Position numbers and translations under genes: made by a program
Notes under the pieces: generated by a model
The model's database searches: none
Seen by the model: only the letters and a program-made list of their open reading frames with translations
Told to the model about the DNA's origin: nothing
Assembly: GCA_023091735.1 (NCBI GenBank)
Contig: JALKBU010000684.1
Location: forward strand, 1-27,951
Direction of reading: 5' to 3'
Origin: Trichomonas tenax
Lineage: Eukaryota; Parabasalia; Trichomonadida; Trichomonadidae
Length of the DNA stretch: 27,951 nt
Part shown: one piece after another, positions 1 to 9,412 of the stretch
Position numbering within the stretch: the first letter of the stretch is position 1
Layout: each line of letters begins with the position of its first letter

Positions 1-530
1 TATATTTCATTAAAATATTAGATATATCTTGCATCAAAAACATTGATTTGCCATGATGTGCTTTACTCATTATAATATATTATATTCCCATTGTATAGCA
101 TTTTTATAACGTAAAATAGGCTGTTGTCGACGATAAATAGGTAAATCTAATCATGAAGTTGTGCTATTGGCATTAGAGAAGGCAATTGCTCTTTTTTGAC
201 CACACAAAAGTTAAAATAAAACAAATTGCTTGATAATTATGATTCTCGTATCGATACAATTTAACATCTCAATTCATTAATAAGCAATTTAACAATGTAT
301 CTACATATCATATTTGTATTAAATTTATAACATAGAGTAAAATTGATTTTAGGTTTTGAATAAATTCACTTTTTTGGCAACGATATAAAAAATAATCTTC
401 CCTGAAAATATTATTGTCCTTGATGTGTTATTCACAAATTTAGATAAGTTGTTGAAAAATCTTAAAAATTAAAATTAATTGATACAATATGATAAGCACA
501 TTATTTTAAAGCGAAATTTCAAGCTTTTAG
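1..530. other. AT-rich spacer, no gene seen
   Basis: Very AT-rich sequence with short ORFs only. I see no RNA gene, repeat array or conserved motif in it. Confidence 0.6.
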
Positions 531-818
531 AGTTGTCAGATTTTTTGTACTTTTTATCCAAAAGAAGCGAATGTAGAAGTTATAACTAACGCAGTGAGAA
601 GCAGAGCAACAATGATCGAATATCGTCCAATTTAATTTAATTATGACGCTCAAATTAAATACGATTCGATAAAATTCAAAAAAATCATCCAAAACATTCT
701 AAAAGCAAAGAAGTATGATCTAATGAATGATCTTAATATGGATTTACCGTTAAAAGTACTTGAAAGCCTTCCGATTTGTAAAAATATCCAAAATATTTCA
801 ACTGCGCTTATTGCTTGA
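531..818 (+). pseudogene. Coding relic of unknown family
   Basis: Between a TAG at 528-530 and a TGA at 816-818 one frame is open for 96 codons apart from a single TAA at 633-635. The translation has normal amino-acid diversity, for example NAVRSRATMIEYRPI before the stop and DLNMDLPLKVLESLPICKN after it. That is unlike the Lys/Asn/Ile/Phe-dominated translation of the surrounding spacer. An ATG at 612 lies in this frame. I do not recognise the family. The simplest reading is a decayed fragment of a protein gene. It could also be chance, since AT-rich DNA sometimes gives moderately long frames. Confidence 0.35.
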
Positions 819-1362
819 GGAATCACATTGCCAAAATAAAGTGTAACTATTTGGCAAAGTAACTCGAAATATATCTAATTTTTAAATTTTTTCTTGCAAT
901 CCAATACCTTTTGTCTGTACGGGCAAACAGTCTGTTATGAAGCCAATTAGGGTTCAGTTATAAAAATGGTAAAAACTTACAATTTTTTGAAAAGATACAA
1001 AATATTCTCCTTTTCCATATCCCATGAGATAAAAAGAAAATATCCATAAAGTCAATGCTATTTGCTTAATTAGATTTGATTTTGCAACTTTCAAATTATA
1101 GAAAATGCAAAAATTCATTTGAACAACTCGATTTTTCTATATTTTTCAAATTTCATTCTATGATCATCGTGTTTCAATATTGATGATTTATGACAAGATA
1201 TGCGATGGCATGATGAAACATGCTGTTTTTATAAAAGATCTTTGAAAATTAGCCAACATATTGACTTTTGAGCGATTTTAATTAGTAAATTTTAAGATAC
1301 ACAAAGAACTCTATATAATGACACACGTTTTAGATAACTTGGAAAACGACGATTATATTATG
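819..1362. other. AT-rich spacer upstream of the arginine deiminase gene
   Basis: No coding signal is seen. The frame of the downstream gene is open back to an ATG at 1318. That ATG lies upstream of the probable transcription start at 1365, so it is unlikely to be used. Confidence 0.5.
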
Positions 1363-1368
1363 TCACTT
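1363..1368 (+). promoter_or_regulatory. Trichomonad initiator (Inr) of the arginine deiminase gene
   Basis: TCACTT matches the trichomonad Inr consensus TCA(+1)-Y-T/A. The predicted transcription start is A1365, 13 nt before the ATG at 1378. Such short leaders are typical of T. vaginalis genes. It supports the start at 1378 over the in-frame ATG at 1318. Confidence 0.65.
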
Positions 1369-1377
1369 TTCAATCAT

Positions 1378-2625
1378 ATGCTCGCCTCTCTTTCGCGCAA
1401 TATCACATCGAAAGTCCCGAAGATTTTGGCATCAAGTCTCAGACAGATCTCAGAGCTCGACACACCAACGGACATCATCACACATCCGCCAACAGTCGCA
1501 ACGCAGTTTCCTTTCCACTTAGATGCGTTCCTTTTCGACACTCCTCCGGATCCAATTGCCGCCCACAAGTGCCACGAGAGCTTCCAGACAGCCCTCGCAC
1601 AGATTTCTGGCGCTAAAGTTTGGTCTATCTACGAGATTCTCAAGAAATTGAGCGAAAAAGAGCTTCGTGGCATTCTCATGGAAACATGCGACATTTCATT
1701 CACAATAGACACAGATATCCAAATTGATCCAATTTCTCAGAAGATTTCACCAGATTATATCGATTATTCACTCTCCAAGCTCTCCAAGCACGATTTACTC
1801 GATCTCATCCTCCTCAACCCATCAATCCGCATCAAAGTCGACAAATCTTCGACAGGTTTCTCTTTCAAGACAATTCCAGTCTCACCGCTTTCAAATATGC
1901 TCTTCACACGTGACCAGCAGATCGCTACATCCAACGGCGTCGTCATGGGACGCTTCAACGCACCACAGAGAACAACAGAGATAGCTTTAATGTCTCAAGT
2001 TTGGCCACTCATCGGCGTCCAGCCAATTGGCTCTATTGGAGACCCAGGACACCTCGAAGGTGGCGATTTCTTCCCATTGGGACCAAATCTCGCAATGCTT
2101 GGTGTTGGTTTGAGAACAACAGAAGAAGCAGCGAGACAGTTGATGAGGAACGATCTCATCGGCACACAGCGCTTCGTTGTCGTTGAGGACCCACACGACA
2201 GACATCCATCACGCTCACATCTCGACACAGTTTTCAATGTTATCGACGAGAAGACATGTTTGTGCCTTGATGCTATCGCCGACGATATGCCATCGTTCGA
2301 GAGATACGCACGCGTTTACGTTAAGAGAGATTCTCATTATATCATGGAAGAAAGAATTCCATTCGGTCAGTTCCTTACAAAGGAGGGCTTCAAGGTCGTC
2401 AAGTGCAACCTTAAGCAGCAATCCGAATACATCAACAACTTCATCAATCTTGGAAAAGATTCTCACGGAGTTCCAAAGATTTTGACAAGCAACCCTGAGT
2501 TGCAGCAGATCCTTAAGGCCAACAACGTCACTGCCAACTGCTACGACATCGATTTCAACGCAATCACAGCAATGTCCGGTGGTCCACGTTCTTCAACATT
2601 CATCTTGAGATCAGAGTCCAAGTAA
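1378..2625 (+). CDS. Arginine deiminase, hydrogenosome-type N-terminus, catalytic Cys replaced by Ser
   Basis: Arginine deiminase hydrolyses arginine to citrulline and ammonia, the first step of the arginine dihydrolase pathway; in T. vaginalis the enzyme is hydrogenosomal. The 415-aa protein starts MLASLSRN, which looks like a trichomonad hydrogenosomal presequence (Met-Leu, Ser-rich, Arg before a likely cleavage point). Family motifs follow in order: FTRD (Asp179), EGGD (Glu227) and HLDT (His281). These are the Asp, Glu and His of the active site. The C-terminal motif is GGPRSST. In characterised enzymes the residue after Arg here is the nucleophilic Cys; here it is Ser405, codon TCT at 2590-2592. 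The rest of the ORF is intact and uses well-behaved codons, so this is not an obvious pseudogene. The enzyme may be inactive or altered. The family call is firm; the functional state is uncertain. The start was chosen from the Inr and the presequence. Confidence 0.9.
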   Translation: MLASLSRNITSKVPKILASSLRQISELDTPTDIITHPPTVATQFPFHLDAFLFDTPPDPIAAHKCHESFQTALAQISGAKVWSIYEILKKLSEKELRGILMETCDISFTIDTDIQIDPISQKISPDYIDYSLSKLSKHDLLDLILLNPSIRIKVDKSSTGFSFKTIPVSPLSNMLFTRDQQIATSNGVVMGRFNAPQRTTEIALMSQVWPLIGVQPIGSIGDPGHLEGGDFFPLGPNLAMLGVGLRTTEEAARQLMRNDLIGTQRFVVVEDPHDRHPSRSHLDTVFNVIDEKTCLCLDAIADDMPSFERYARVYVKRDSHYIMEERIPFGQFLTKEGFKVVKCNLKQQSEYINNFINLGKDSHGVPKILTSNPELQQILKANNVTANCYDIDFNAITAMSGGPRSSTFILRSESK

Positions 2626-3108
2626 GCCTCAAAGCTACAATACTAATACTATTTTAGTATTATTATACATCTAAAGTCTATATATAATAAAAAATTTAAT
2701 CAAGTCAAATTCTCATCATTATTTTACTACTATTAATCTAAACTTTCTAATTCAATACATAAATCCTGATATTGCAAAAACTTTTTGTAATTCAATTTAA
2801 TCACGATTAATATAGCGGTACAACATTCCAAAACTCTAAAACATACAATTAAAAATATGGCCTAATTATTGTATTATGTATTTATCATCTAAGAGCAATT
2901 CTAATCTATATTTTTGATGCTTCGAATCTATATTAAAATTCGATGTTGTTTGAAAATACAGGAATGAATTTAGATGAATATTTCTATTGCATAATTGCAG
3001 AAGAGGCCTTGTAGAGTATCTACAAGCAATGTATTATTATAGATCATGATTGGAATAGTGAAAAAACTGGGTTATATTTTCATGAAAAATATAAGGATAG
3101 AAAACAAT
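2626..3108. other. Spacer between convergent genes
   Basis: AT-rich 3'-to-3' spacer between the deiminase (+) and kinase (-) genes. A short imperfect inverted repeat around 2641-2665 (ACTAATACT / AGTATTATT) follows the deiminase stop. No gene is seen. Confidence 0.5.
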
Positions 3109-4524
3109 TTATTCATCCATGTCAGTATTATATAACACTTCTCCTGACATAAGATCATCATTAGTATTATTAGAAATAATATTATTGGAATCCAAGATCG
3201 AGCTTGAGCTTCCGATTGCGTTTGCATCTGATTCGTTGTACTCTTCTTCAAACGACTGATCAACGTAAGAGAAACCAGCGAGCTTCTCAGCTGATCCGAA
3301 TACTGGCATCACGTAGGAATCTGCTGGCTGCTCTTTCGTGAATTCTGGGTCGAAGTTGTTCGCTTCTGTTGGGTTCTCCTTCGACGGCACGAAGCGAGGC
3401 TGAACTTTCTTTTGAAGCAAGTCGTCCCAGTCCAAACCCTTGAAGAACTTCATCTTCTTGAGCTGCTCGAATGTGGGACGCTTGTGCTGGTCCTTTGTCA
3501 ACATCGCTCTCATGAATTCGATGGCGTCTGGGTTGAAATTCGATGGAAAATGTGGTTCGCTTTCGAGAATGTTCTTGAACAGTTTCGCACGGTTTTGGTG
3601 AGCGAATGGCGTTGTGGAAAAAAGGAGCTCGTATGTGAGAACTCCTAAAGACCACCAATCGACAGAATAAGAATAATCTTTGTGATTAACGATCTCCGGA
3701 GCCAAATACTCTGTAGTTCCACAGAACGTTGAAGTGTAAAGCTCGTGCGCGAGATTCTTAGAAAGTCCGAAGTCCGTAAGTTTGATATGTCCATCTATAT
3801 CAAGGAGAATGTTTTCTGGCTTAAGATCTCTGTAAATCACACCGAGACTGTGCAAGTGATCCAATGCGAGTGCGATCTCTGCTATGTAGATTCTGCAATC
3901 CTCCAATCTGATGCTTCCGAGTCTCTGCATGTGATAGAACAGTTCACCGCCAGCGACGTATTCGATACCGAGGTAGAACTTCGAAGGGCTCTGGAATGCG
4001 AACTTTAAGTTCACAATAAAAGGATGATTTGCTTTTGCTAGGATATTTCTTTCAGAAATAACCGTTGTAACTTTGTTAGCTTGGATAAGGCGCGATTTGT
4101 GGATCGTTTTGATCGCGAATATCTCCTTTGTATTGTTATGTTCGCATAACATAACTTTTCCGTAAAATCCTCTTCCTATGACCTTAAGGACCGTGAAATC
4201 GGACATTTTGAGCTGTGGGTTATTGAGTGTGCATCCTCTCAACGCGAGAACCCAACGCATCAACATTTCTGTATTCGGAGTTTCGAAAAAATGATCTTTT
4301 CCAGTTTCATCTCTGATCCTGAACCTTGTGTCATGCACTTCGTCCACGATCTCGATCAATGTTTCGGGTAAGATTTCTATATGAAAATCCAAATTTGCCT
4401 TCTGCTCGTCTTTGTACACGCAAAAGTCAGTGCCAGTGAGGACGCAGTACCTCTTCGCCCAGAACGCAAGGAATCGAAAACGCTTAAGCCATCCACTAGT
4501 TGAAATGACTTGTGTTTGAGTCAT
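3109..4524 (-). CDS. AGC-family Ser/Thr protein kinase with N-terminal PH domain (AKT-like)
   Basis: The predicted 471-aa kinase should act at membranes, its PH domain binding phosphoinositides. A PH domain spans about residues 9-98 (SGWLKRF at the start, the invariant Trp near MRWVLAL). The catalytic domain spans about 110-361. It has a glycine loop GRGFYGKV at 117-124, Lys139 in FAIK, the catalytic loop YRDLKPEN with Asp233, DFG at 251-253, activation-loop TFCGT with Thr266 (the PDK1 site in this family), and the LAPE motif. An AGC C-tail follows, ending in a hydrophobic-motif-like LAGFSY at about 415-420. The first position there is Leu rather than the usual Phe. The frame opens one codon upstream at a GTG, but the first ATG is at 4524. 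No clear Inr is seen upstream. The stop codon overlaps TAAA. PH plus kinase plus tail is the AKT arrangement; orthology to a named kinase is not claimed. Confidence 0.92.
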   Translation of the reverse strand: MTQTQVISTSGWLKRFRFLAFWAKRYCVLTGTDFCVYKDEQKANLDFHIEILPETLIEIVDEVHDTRFRIRDETGKDHFFETPNTEMLMRWVLALRGCTLNNPQLKMSDFTVLKVIGRGFYGKVMLCEHNNTKEIFAIKTIHKSRLIQANKVTTVISERNILAKANHPFIVNLKFAFQSPSKFYLGIEYVAGGELFYHMQRLGSIRLEDCRIYIAEIALALDHLHSLGVIYRDLKPENILLDIDGHIKLTDFGLSKNLAHELYTSTFCGTTEYLAPEIVNHKDYSYSVDWWSLGVLTYELLFSTTPFAHQNRAKLFKNILESEPHFPSNFNPDAIEFMRAMLTKDQHKRPTFEQLKKMKFFKGLDWDDLLQKKVQPRFVPSKENPTEANNFDPEFTKEQPADSYVMPVFGSAEKLAGFSYVDQSFEEEYNESDANAIGSSSSILDSNNIISNNTNDDLMSGEVLYNTDMDE

Positions 4525-5395
4525 CACGAAATAAATTTTCTTCTACCGTTTTTTCTTTTCAATTTCAAAATTTTCACATTTTAGACTTTCGACACGATAT
4601 TAATCACAAAAATCAAACAAACGGTGAAAACCACTTTTTCCCATCAAACTCAATTGTATTTATTTTTATTCTATGCATGATAGCAACTATATATGAAATG
4701 ATCGTTAATCATGCCAATGAAAAAGAAGACTTTTGAGGTACGATGGCCTTATCATAGTTATATCTGACGTAATTATATCATATTTTTAATCTTTAAAATT
4801 GAGTGATAACGTACTTTTTATTTATAATGTTATATACCCAAATGTAAGCAATAAATTTTTATGAATTATTTTTTCAATATTATTAACATTGATTTTTTAT
4901 GTGAAGAATATGTACATTTGTAATATTGCAAGTAATTTTAAATTTGGAGATCAACTTTTCACACATATTCTCAAAACTCATTTAATTGAACTTTATCCGC
5001 TATATAATATCAAAGCTCTATATTAAATAAATATTTTTCATAAATTTTCTTCAAATCGCGCAATTTATTGTTTGTTCTTCGAATTTTTCAATTTTAAGAC
5101 CAAATATTTTATTTCTAAATAAAATTTATTTGAAATTGAATCAGATAAAAGTGACATGCAAATTCTGAGAGTCTGTTAGCGATTTGATAGAAAAGTGAGC
5201 TGAGAATAGTACTTTTTTCAAAAACCACGCATTTTTTATGTTTATATGTTCTCAGGGACATTTCGGCCAAATTTAATAATTAATGTTTTTTTCCAATAAT
5301 TTTTTGTTTACCGAAGACCATAATTATTAAATCGCATATTTTGATTCTATATGTGATAAAATAGCATATGAATGCATCAACAAATGATTGAAATT
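4525..5395. other. AT-rich spacer
   Basis: Sequence upstream of the kinase gene. A 74-codon frame at 4512-4736 (+) overlaps the kinase start and has the composition of spacer DNA. I see no gene or RNA here. Confidence 0.5.
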
Positions 5396-6435
5396 GTGAG
5401 GCCTCGATACTCGATTAAACTTCAAAAACCGAGCAACGGGAGCTTAATGGCATAGATAGGGCCTCATCATGCTATAGTGTTGTATACGTAGCTCTCTCAC
5501 GCATTACTTTTTGGCCGGATGAAGTAATTCAATTTTTTAAATTGCATTATTTTTATTATAGTTGATCTCTGTAATCTATATTTTAGATTTAAGGGTTTTT
5601 ATAAAACATAAAATCAAAACAGAGTAATAATATTTGCTAGATACTGCTTATCAAGAATATAATAGAAAAAGATTGAACATCAAAAGTCAAAAAGAAAAGT
5701 CATTTTGAGTATCTGTGCAGTGCATGAGGTGGAACCAATACTTAAGCAGTCTATCTTTCAGAAATAAGGAGCCACCTGGAACACAGAGGCCAGATGCTTC
5801 TTGATTTATCAAAGATAGAAGTTCAATATGGATTATCCTACAACTTTTGTGATCAATTTTTGCACTTATGTTTTAAATCTAATGCCTAGTAATATTCATT
5901 ATTATATTTTTCGACCTCTGAAAAGTGCAATCAAAAGTTCAAGTCCTTGTAATATTCTGTCTATCTATAGTATATATCAGCGCTAATATATTTATGGAGC
6001 AAGGAAGTATTTTTGCACTATTATACAATTTTTTTAATTAAGCTCTGCTAATTTTGGACTTCCTCGAGGAAGATAATTTGAGAGGTTTACATAAAAGTGA
6101 CATATGAGAGATCTACGTATACAACAATAGGAACGTTCCCAGGAACTGATTTATGTAAGTTTTCCTTCAACGATGTTTGTTTTCTCGTTTTGATATTACC
6201 TCGTTGCTAAACTCGAGGAGAGATGATCAATGATGTAGTTTTAGATGAAACGTCGCAAAAAAATCACAATTAATTCATGGTAATCAAATCGATTCCATAC
6301 TGGATTTGGATAGATTGTCCTTAACCCTGCATGTTTTCTTGATGCTGGTCGATTCTCTACAATAATGATGAAATCAGAAACATATTTTGTTGCTTTAGGT
6401 CCTAATCTCTCTTCCATAGGATCCCTATGAAACAA
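5396..6435 (-). pseudogene. Scattered minus-strand coding fragments, decayed gene(s) of unknown family
   Basis: Several short minus-strand frames have protein-like composition inside otherwise AT-rich DNA. The fragment at 6241-6435 contains KYVSDFIIIVENRPASRKH. The one at about 6087-6203 contains SVPGNVPIVVYVDLSYV and ends in TAA. The one at 5687-5872 contains LINQEASGLCVPGGSLFL and ends in TGA. The stretch 5396-5530 is also relatively GC-rich. They share a strand and lie in order, so they may be pieces of one broken gene, but joining them needs several frame changes and stops. I do not recognise the family. An alternative for 5396-5467 is a small structured RNA: 5396-5403 can pair with 5460-5467. 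I consider that less likely. Confidence 0.35.
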
Positions 6436-6866
6436 TATTCAATGATGCAATGATAATAACCGGATGTTAACTTTGATCAATAATCAATATATGTGATGAA
6501 TATTTATTTCATATCCTATTGTCTATATTCTTCAAATTGACGCATATGGTTTTGTTCTTAGCTGATTTTGTTCACATATATTGACAGATATTGAATTGTT
6601 CATAAGTTGAGATATTCGGAGACGAAAACAGACATCAGCATAGCACAAATTATATGATTTGTAGTCAAATATGCTGAATAACAATGAATATAATATTTGA
6701 TCTATCGTGTTATCTTCAGTTACCATATGAACAGAACTCAGAGAGAATCACAAAGAAGTTTCATATATCACACATTGTTGAAATAGGCTTCAATTAAGTT
6801 CACATGCAGAAGAAAATTCAACAACATGAAAAATTTTATTAATAAACTGACAATGTTTCTGCCAAT

Positions 6867-6877
6867 TTTACATGTCA
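6867..6877 (+). promoter_or_regulatory. TTTACATGTCA motif, copy 1
   Basis: Exact 11-mer in spacer DNA, about 490 bp upstream of the GH3 Inr. The same motif recurs at 7184, 11491 and 14467, always in gene-free DNA. Its function is unknown; it is a possible transcription-factor site. Confidence 0.35.
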
Positions 6878-7183
6878 ACAGACGGTTGACAACCAACATT
6901 TTAAATTTAAACTAAACACAAAATGACATAACTAAATTTATATTTAAAAACGAAAAATAATTTCTGACACAATTTTTATTATTTTTATATTTTTAGAATC
7001 TGCATAAGACATAATATCTAAATTATAAATCAAAACGAAAATTCAAGGTTTTGACATATTAAATCTTTACGCGTCAGATTTACAATACGTCATCCGATTC
7101 CAAAAATCATTGAGATGGTTTAATAATGCTAAGATTGTTAAATTTAGTTTTTCGAAGTAAAAATTATTTTTGACGATATTGTA

Positions 7184-7194
7184 TTTACATGTCA
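7184..7194 (+). promoter_or_regulatory. TTTACATGTCA motif, copy 2
   Basis: Second exact copy, about 170 bp upstream of the GH3 Inr. The core ACATGT is a palindrome, so a dimeric binding protein is conceivable. Confidence 0.35.
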
Positions 7195-7356
7195 AATATG
7201 GCTTGACTACATTTTTTCAATTTTCTCCTGTTTCCAATCATTACATCATGATTAAAGATGAAACATCGAATAAAATCTAAAATAAGCAAAAATCACTTAA
7301 CAACATTCGTTTTTGAGTCCAAATATAATGATTTCGATATTAGAAACATCAGAATT

Positions 7357-7362
7357 TCACTA
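7357..7362 (+). promoter_or_regulatory. Inr of the GH3 gene
   Basis: TCACTA matches the trichomonad Inr, with predicted +1 at A7359. The nearest downstream ATG is at 7370, 11 nt away. That ATG opens a 10-codon frame ending in TAG, in phase with the main ORF that begins at 7409. Confidence 0.6.
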
Positions 7363-7369
7363 GAAAACG

Positions 7370-7402
7370 ATGAAGACTAAAAAAGCCAAAAAGTGGTTTT
7401 AG
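7370..7402 (+). other. Ten-codon leader ORF in phase with the GH3 ORF
   Basis: It encodes MKTKKAKKWF and then TAG at 7400-7402; the downstream ATG follows after two codons. It lies at the usual distance from the Inr, so it may be the original start of the GH3 protein. It would add a strongly basic cytoplasmic tail before the membrane anchor. Otherwise it is an upstream ORF that requires reinitiation, or the TAG is a recent mutation or sequence error. Confidence 0.5.
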
Positions 7403-7408
7403 CAAATT

Positions 7409-9082
7409 ATGGTAAGGAAAGTTAATCCGCAGGCAGTGGCCACAATCATCGGCGTCATCGTTTGCGTATCTCTCGGAGCTTTCGCAATCTTCAGGACGAT
7501 AAAGCTTGAGAGTGACATCTACCTTCGCGCGAATAGAATATTGAATAAAATGACATTGCAGCAGAAAGTCGGCCAATTGTTCTTAATGGACTTAAAGAAC
7601 AAAGTTATGACAGACATCGATCGCAAGATGCTCAAAAAACATCCATTCGGCAATTTTATTTTAATGGGCAATAATCTTGGCACAATCGAGGAAACATCGA
7701 AGTATGTCAAGGAACTTCAAGAGTACTCAATGAAGACTTTCGGTGTTCCAGCTTTCATCACAATCGATCAAGAAGCTGGCTCAATTATCAGATTATACAA
7801 GAACGCAACAGTTTTTCCAGGCGCAATGTCACTCGCTGCATCCAATAGCCTCGACAATGCTTACACAATCTCCAAGCTCCAGGCTAAAGAACTCCGTGCT
7901 GCTGGCGTAAATCTCAACCATGCGCCAGACACAGACGTCAACAGCGACCCAATGAATCCAATCATTGGCGACCGCTCTTTCGGTGATGATCCAAACAAGG
8001 TCATTGACTACCTCAAAGTTTTTATCAAAGGACATCACGACTCTGGCGTCATGACAACAGCTAAGCACTATCCAGGACACGGCGCTACAAAGACAGACTC
8101 ACACTTGGCATTGCCAACGATCGAACACAACTACACAGAGATGTTGAAGATTGATGTTCCACCATTCGCTGCAGCAGCAAAGAATGGCGTTGATTCCATC
8201 ATGGTAGGTCACCTTCTCACACCATTCGACATGGAGCACCCATGCACACTCTCTAAAAAGTGTGTTGACTACCTCAGAAACGATATTGGCTACGATGGAA
8301 TCCTCATCACAGACAGTATGCAGATGAAGGCCATCGTTCAGGCCAACCTCAACGAGTCCATCGCAAAAGCTCTCAGAGCCGGTATCGACCTTATCTGCGA
8401 CTGCGGTGGCAAAGATCTCATCGGCACAGACGAATATTACAGTGTTATTGACTACGTTATCGAGCAAGTTCAGGCAGGAAACATTTCCCAGAAGATCATC
8501 GATGACGCCGCTAGACGTATCATCGCTGGCAAGCTCAAGATCTTAGATGCAACAGACCCATCCACAGTCGACGTCGAAGCCGACAGGAAGGAGGCCGCAA
8601 GAGTCAGCCAGGAGAGTATCGTCATCGCACATAACAAGAAGAACCTCATTCCACTCAACACAAGTCTCAAGATTTCAGTCATTGAGGCCGTCGGTACAGG
8701 TTCTCTCATCCAGAAGACATTCTCAACAATCATCAAGGAGGCTTTGCCAGAAGCTAACATTGATGTCTTGGAGTATAGTGCTGCTACATCAATTTCCCAG
8801 ATTCAAAGCGCTGTCGATAAGGCGAAGAACTTCGATGTTGTCATTCTCGTCACAAATAGAGCTCAGTACTACACAAACCAGGCATACCTCGTTGGCAACG
8901 TCACACAGGCATCAGAGAACGTCATTGGTGTTACAATCACTGATCCTTACGAAGTCATCGCTTTCAAGGACTTCGGTGCTCACGTTCTTGCATTCGACAG
9001 AACACAGAACTCTCTTAATTCTGCTTTGAACGTCATCCTTGGCAAGTTCAAGCCTACTGGAAAAGTTCCATTCCAGTATTAA
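7409..9082 (+). CDS. Glycoside hydrolase family 3, beta-N-acetylhexosaminidase (NagZ-like), membrane-anchored
   Basis: The family removes terminal N-acetylglucosamine from glycans or peptidoglycan fragments. The 557-aa protein has a short basic N-terminus and one hydrophobic segment at about residues 9-28, suggesting a type II anchor or uncleaved signal with the enzyme outside the cytosol. The GH3 barrel follows. DQEAG at 120-124 is a variant of the usual DxEGG. RSFGDDP is at 189-195. AKHYPGHG at 218-225 with Asp230-Ser-His232 is the KHFPGHG-x4-DSH signature that carries the acid/base His-Asp dyad of NagZ enzymes. Asp302 in ILITDSMQM is the expected nucleophile. A C-terminal domain runs from about 390 to the end. 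All catalytic residues are present. In trichomonads such enzymes could act on bacterial walls or host glycans; this is inference. The stop overlaps TAAA. The start used here is the first ATG after the in-frame TAG. Confidence 0.9.
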   Translation: MVRKVNPQAVATIIGVIVCVSLGAFAIFRTIKLESDIYLRANRILNKMTLQQKVGQLFLMDLKNKVMTDIDRKMLKKHPFGNFILMGNNLGTIEETSKYVKELQEYSMKTFGVPAFITIDQEAGSIIRLYKNATVFPGAMSLAASNSLDNAYTISKLQAKELRAAGVNLNHAPDTDVNSDPMNPIIGDRSFGDDPNKVIDYLKVFIKGHHDSGVMTTAKHYPGHGATKTDSHLALPTIEHNYTEMLKIDVPPFAAAAKNGVDSIMVGHLLTPFDMEHPCTLSKKCVDYLRNDIGYDGILITDSMQMKAIVQANLNESIAKALRAGIDLICDCGGKDLIGTDEYYSVIDYVIEQVQAGNISQKIIDDAARRIIAGKLKILDATDPSTVDVEADRKEAARVSQESIVIAHNKKNLIPLNTSLKISVIEAVGTGSLIQKTFSTIIKEALPEANIDVLEYSAATSISQIQSAVDKAKNFDVVILVTNRAQYYTNQAYLVGNVTQASENVIGVTITDPYEVIAFKDFGAHVLAFDRTQNSLNSALNVILGKFKPTGKVPFQY

Positions 9083-9412
9083 AGCCAAGTTATATAAATT
9101 ATAATTCAACATTCTTTCTTCATTTTTGAAACAACTCGGAAAATTTTATGAGATTTTTGTTTTGATTTTTTTTCTCAATACAGGAACATTTTTGGACTTA
9201 AACATTAATAGTTTATATTTAGTTTTTGATAAAGAATAGATTTTTATTGGTGAAATGTTAAAGAATGATGATTTGAAGTGTGATATTGAATATGAAATGA
9301 AAAGTTGTAGTTTGAGTGCTTCTTTTGGAGGATAGGGTTAAAATCGCTTATAAAGTGTGAATTTGGTGTGTTTTCATAAATCCGAGTGTGAATAAACGTT
9401 TATTTTTTTAAA
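9083..9412. other. Spacer between GH3 and TBC genes
   Basis: A 330-bp AT-rich spacer. It contains only a probable Inr near its right end. Confidence 0.5.
9374..9378 (+). promoter_or_regulatory. Possible Inr of the TBC gene
   Basis: TCATA fits TCA-Y-T/A, with +1 at A9376, 37 nt before the ATG at 9413. The leader is somewhat longer than is typical. Confidence 0.35.

Larger units (their letters stand above)
6436..7356. other. Spacer upstream of the GH3 gene
   Basis: AT-rich. It holds a 64-codon minus-strand frame at 6532-6726 that I cannot support as a gene. Two exact copies of TTTACATGTCA lie at 6867-6877 and 7184-7194, annotated separately. Confidence 0.5.

Noticed and set aside
4512..4736. 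74-codon plus-strand ORF
   Set aside because: It overlaps the kinase start on the other strand and has spacer-like composition.
5396..5467. tRNA or snoRNA gene
   Set aside because: No cloverleaf, no intact C/D box pair and no promoter boxes could be found; only one long-range stem.
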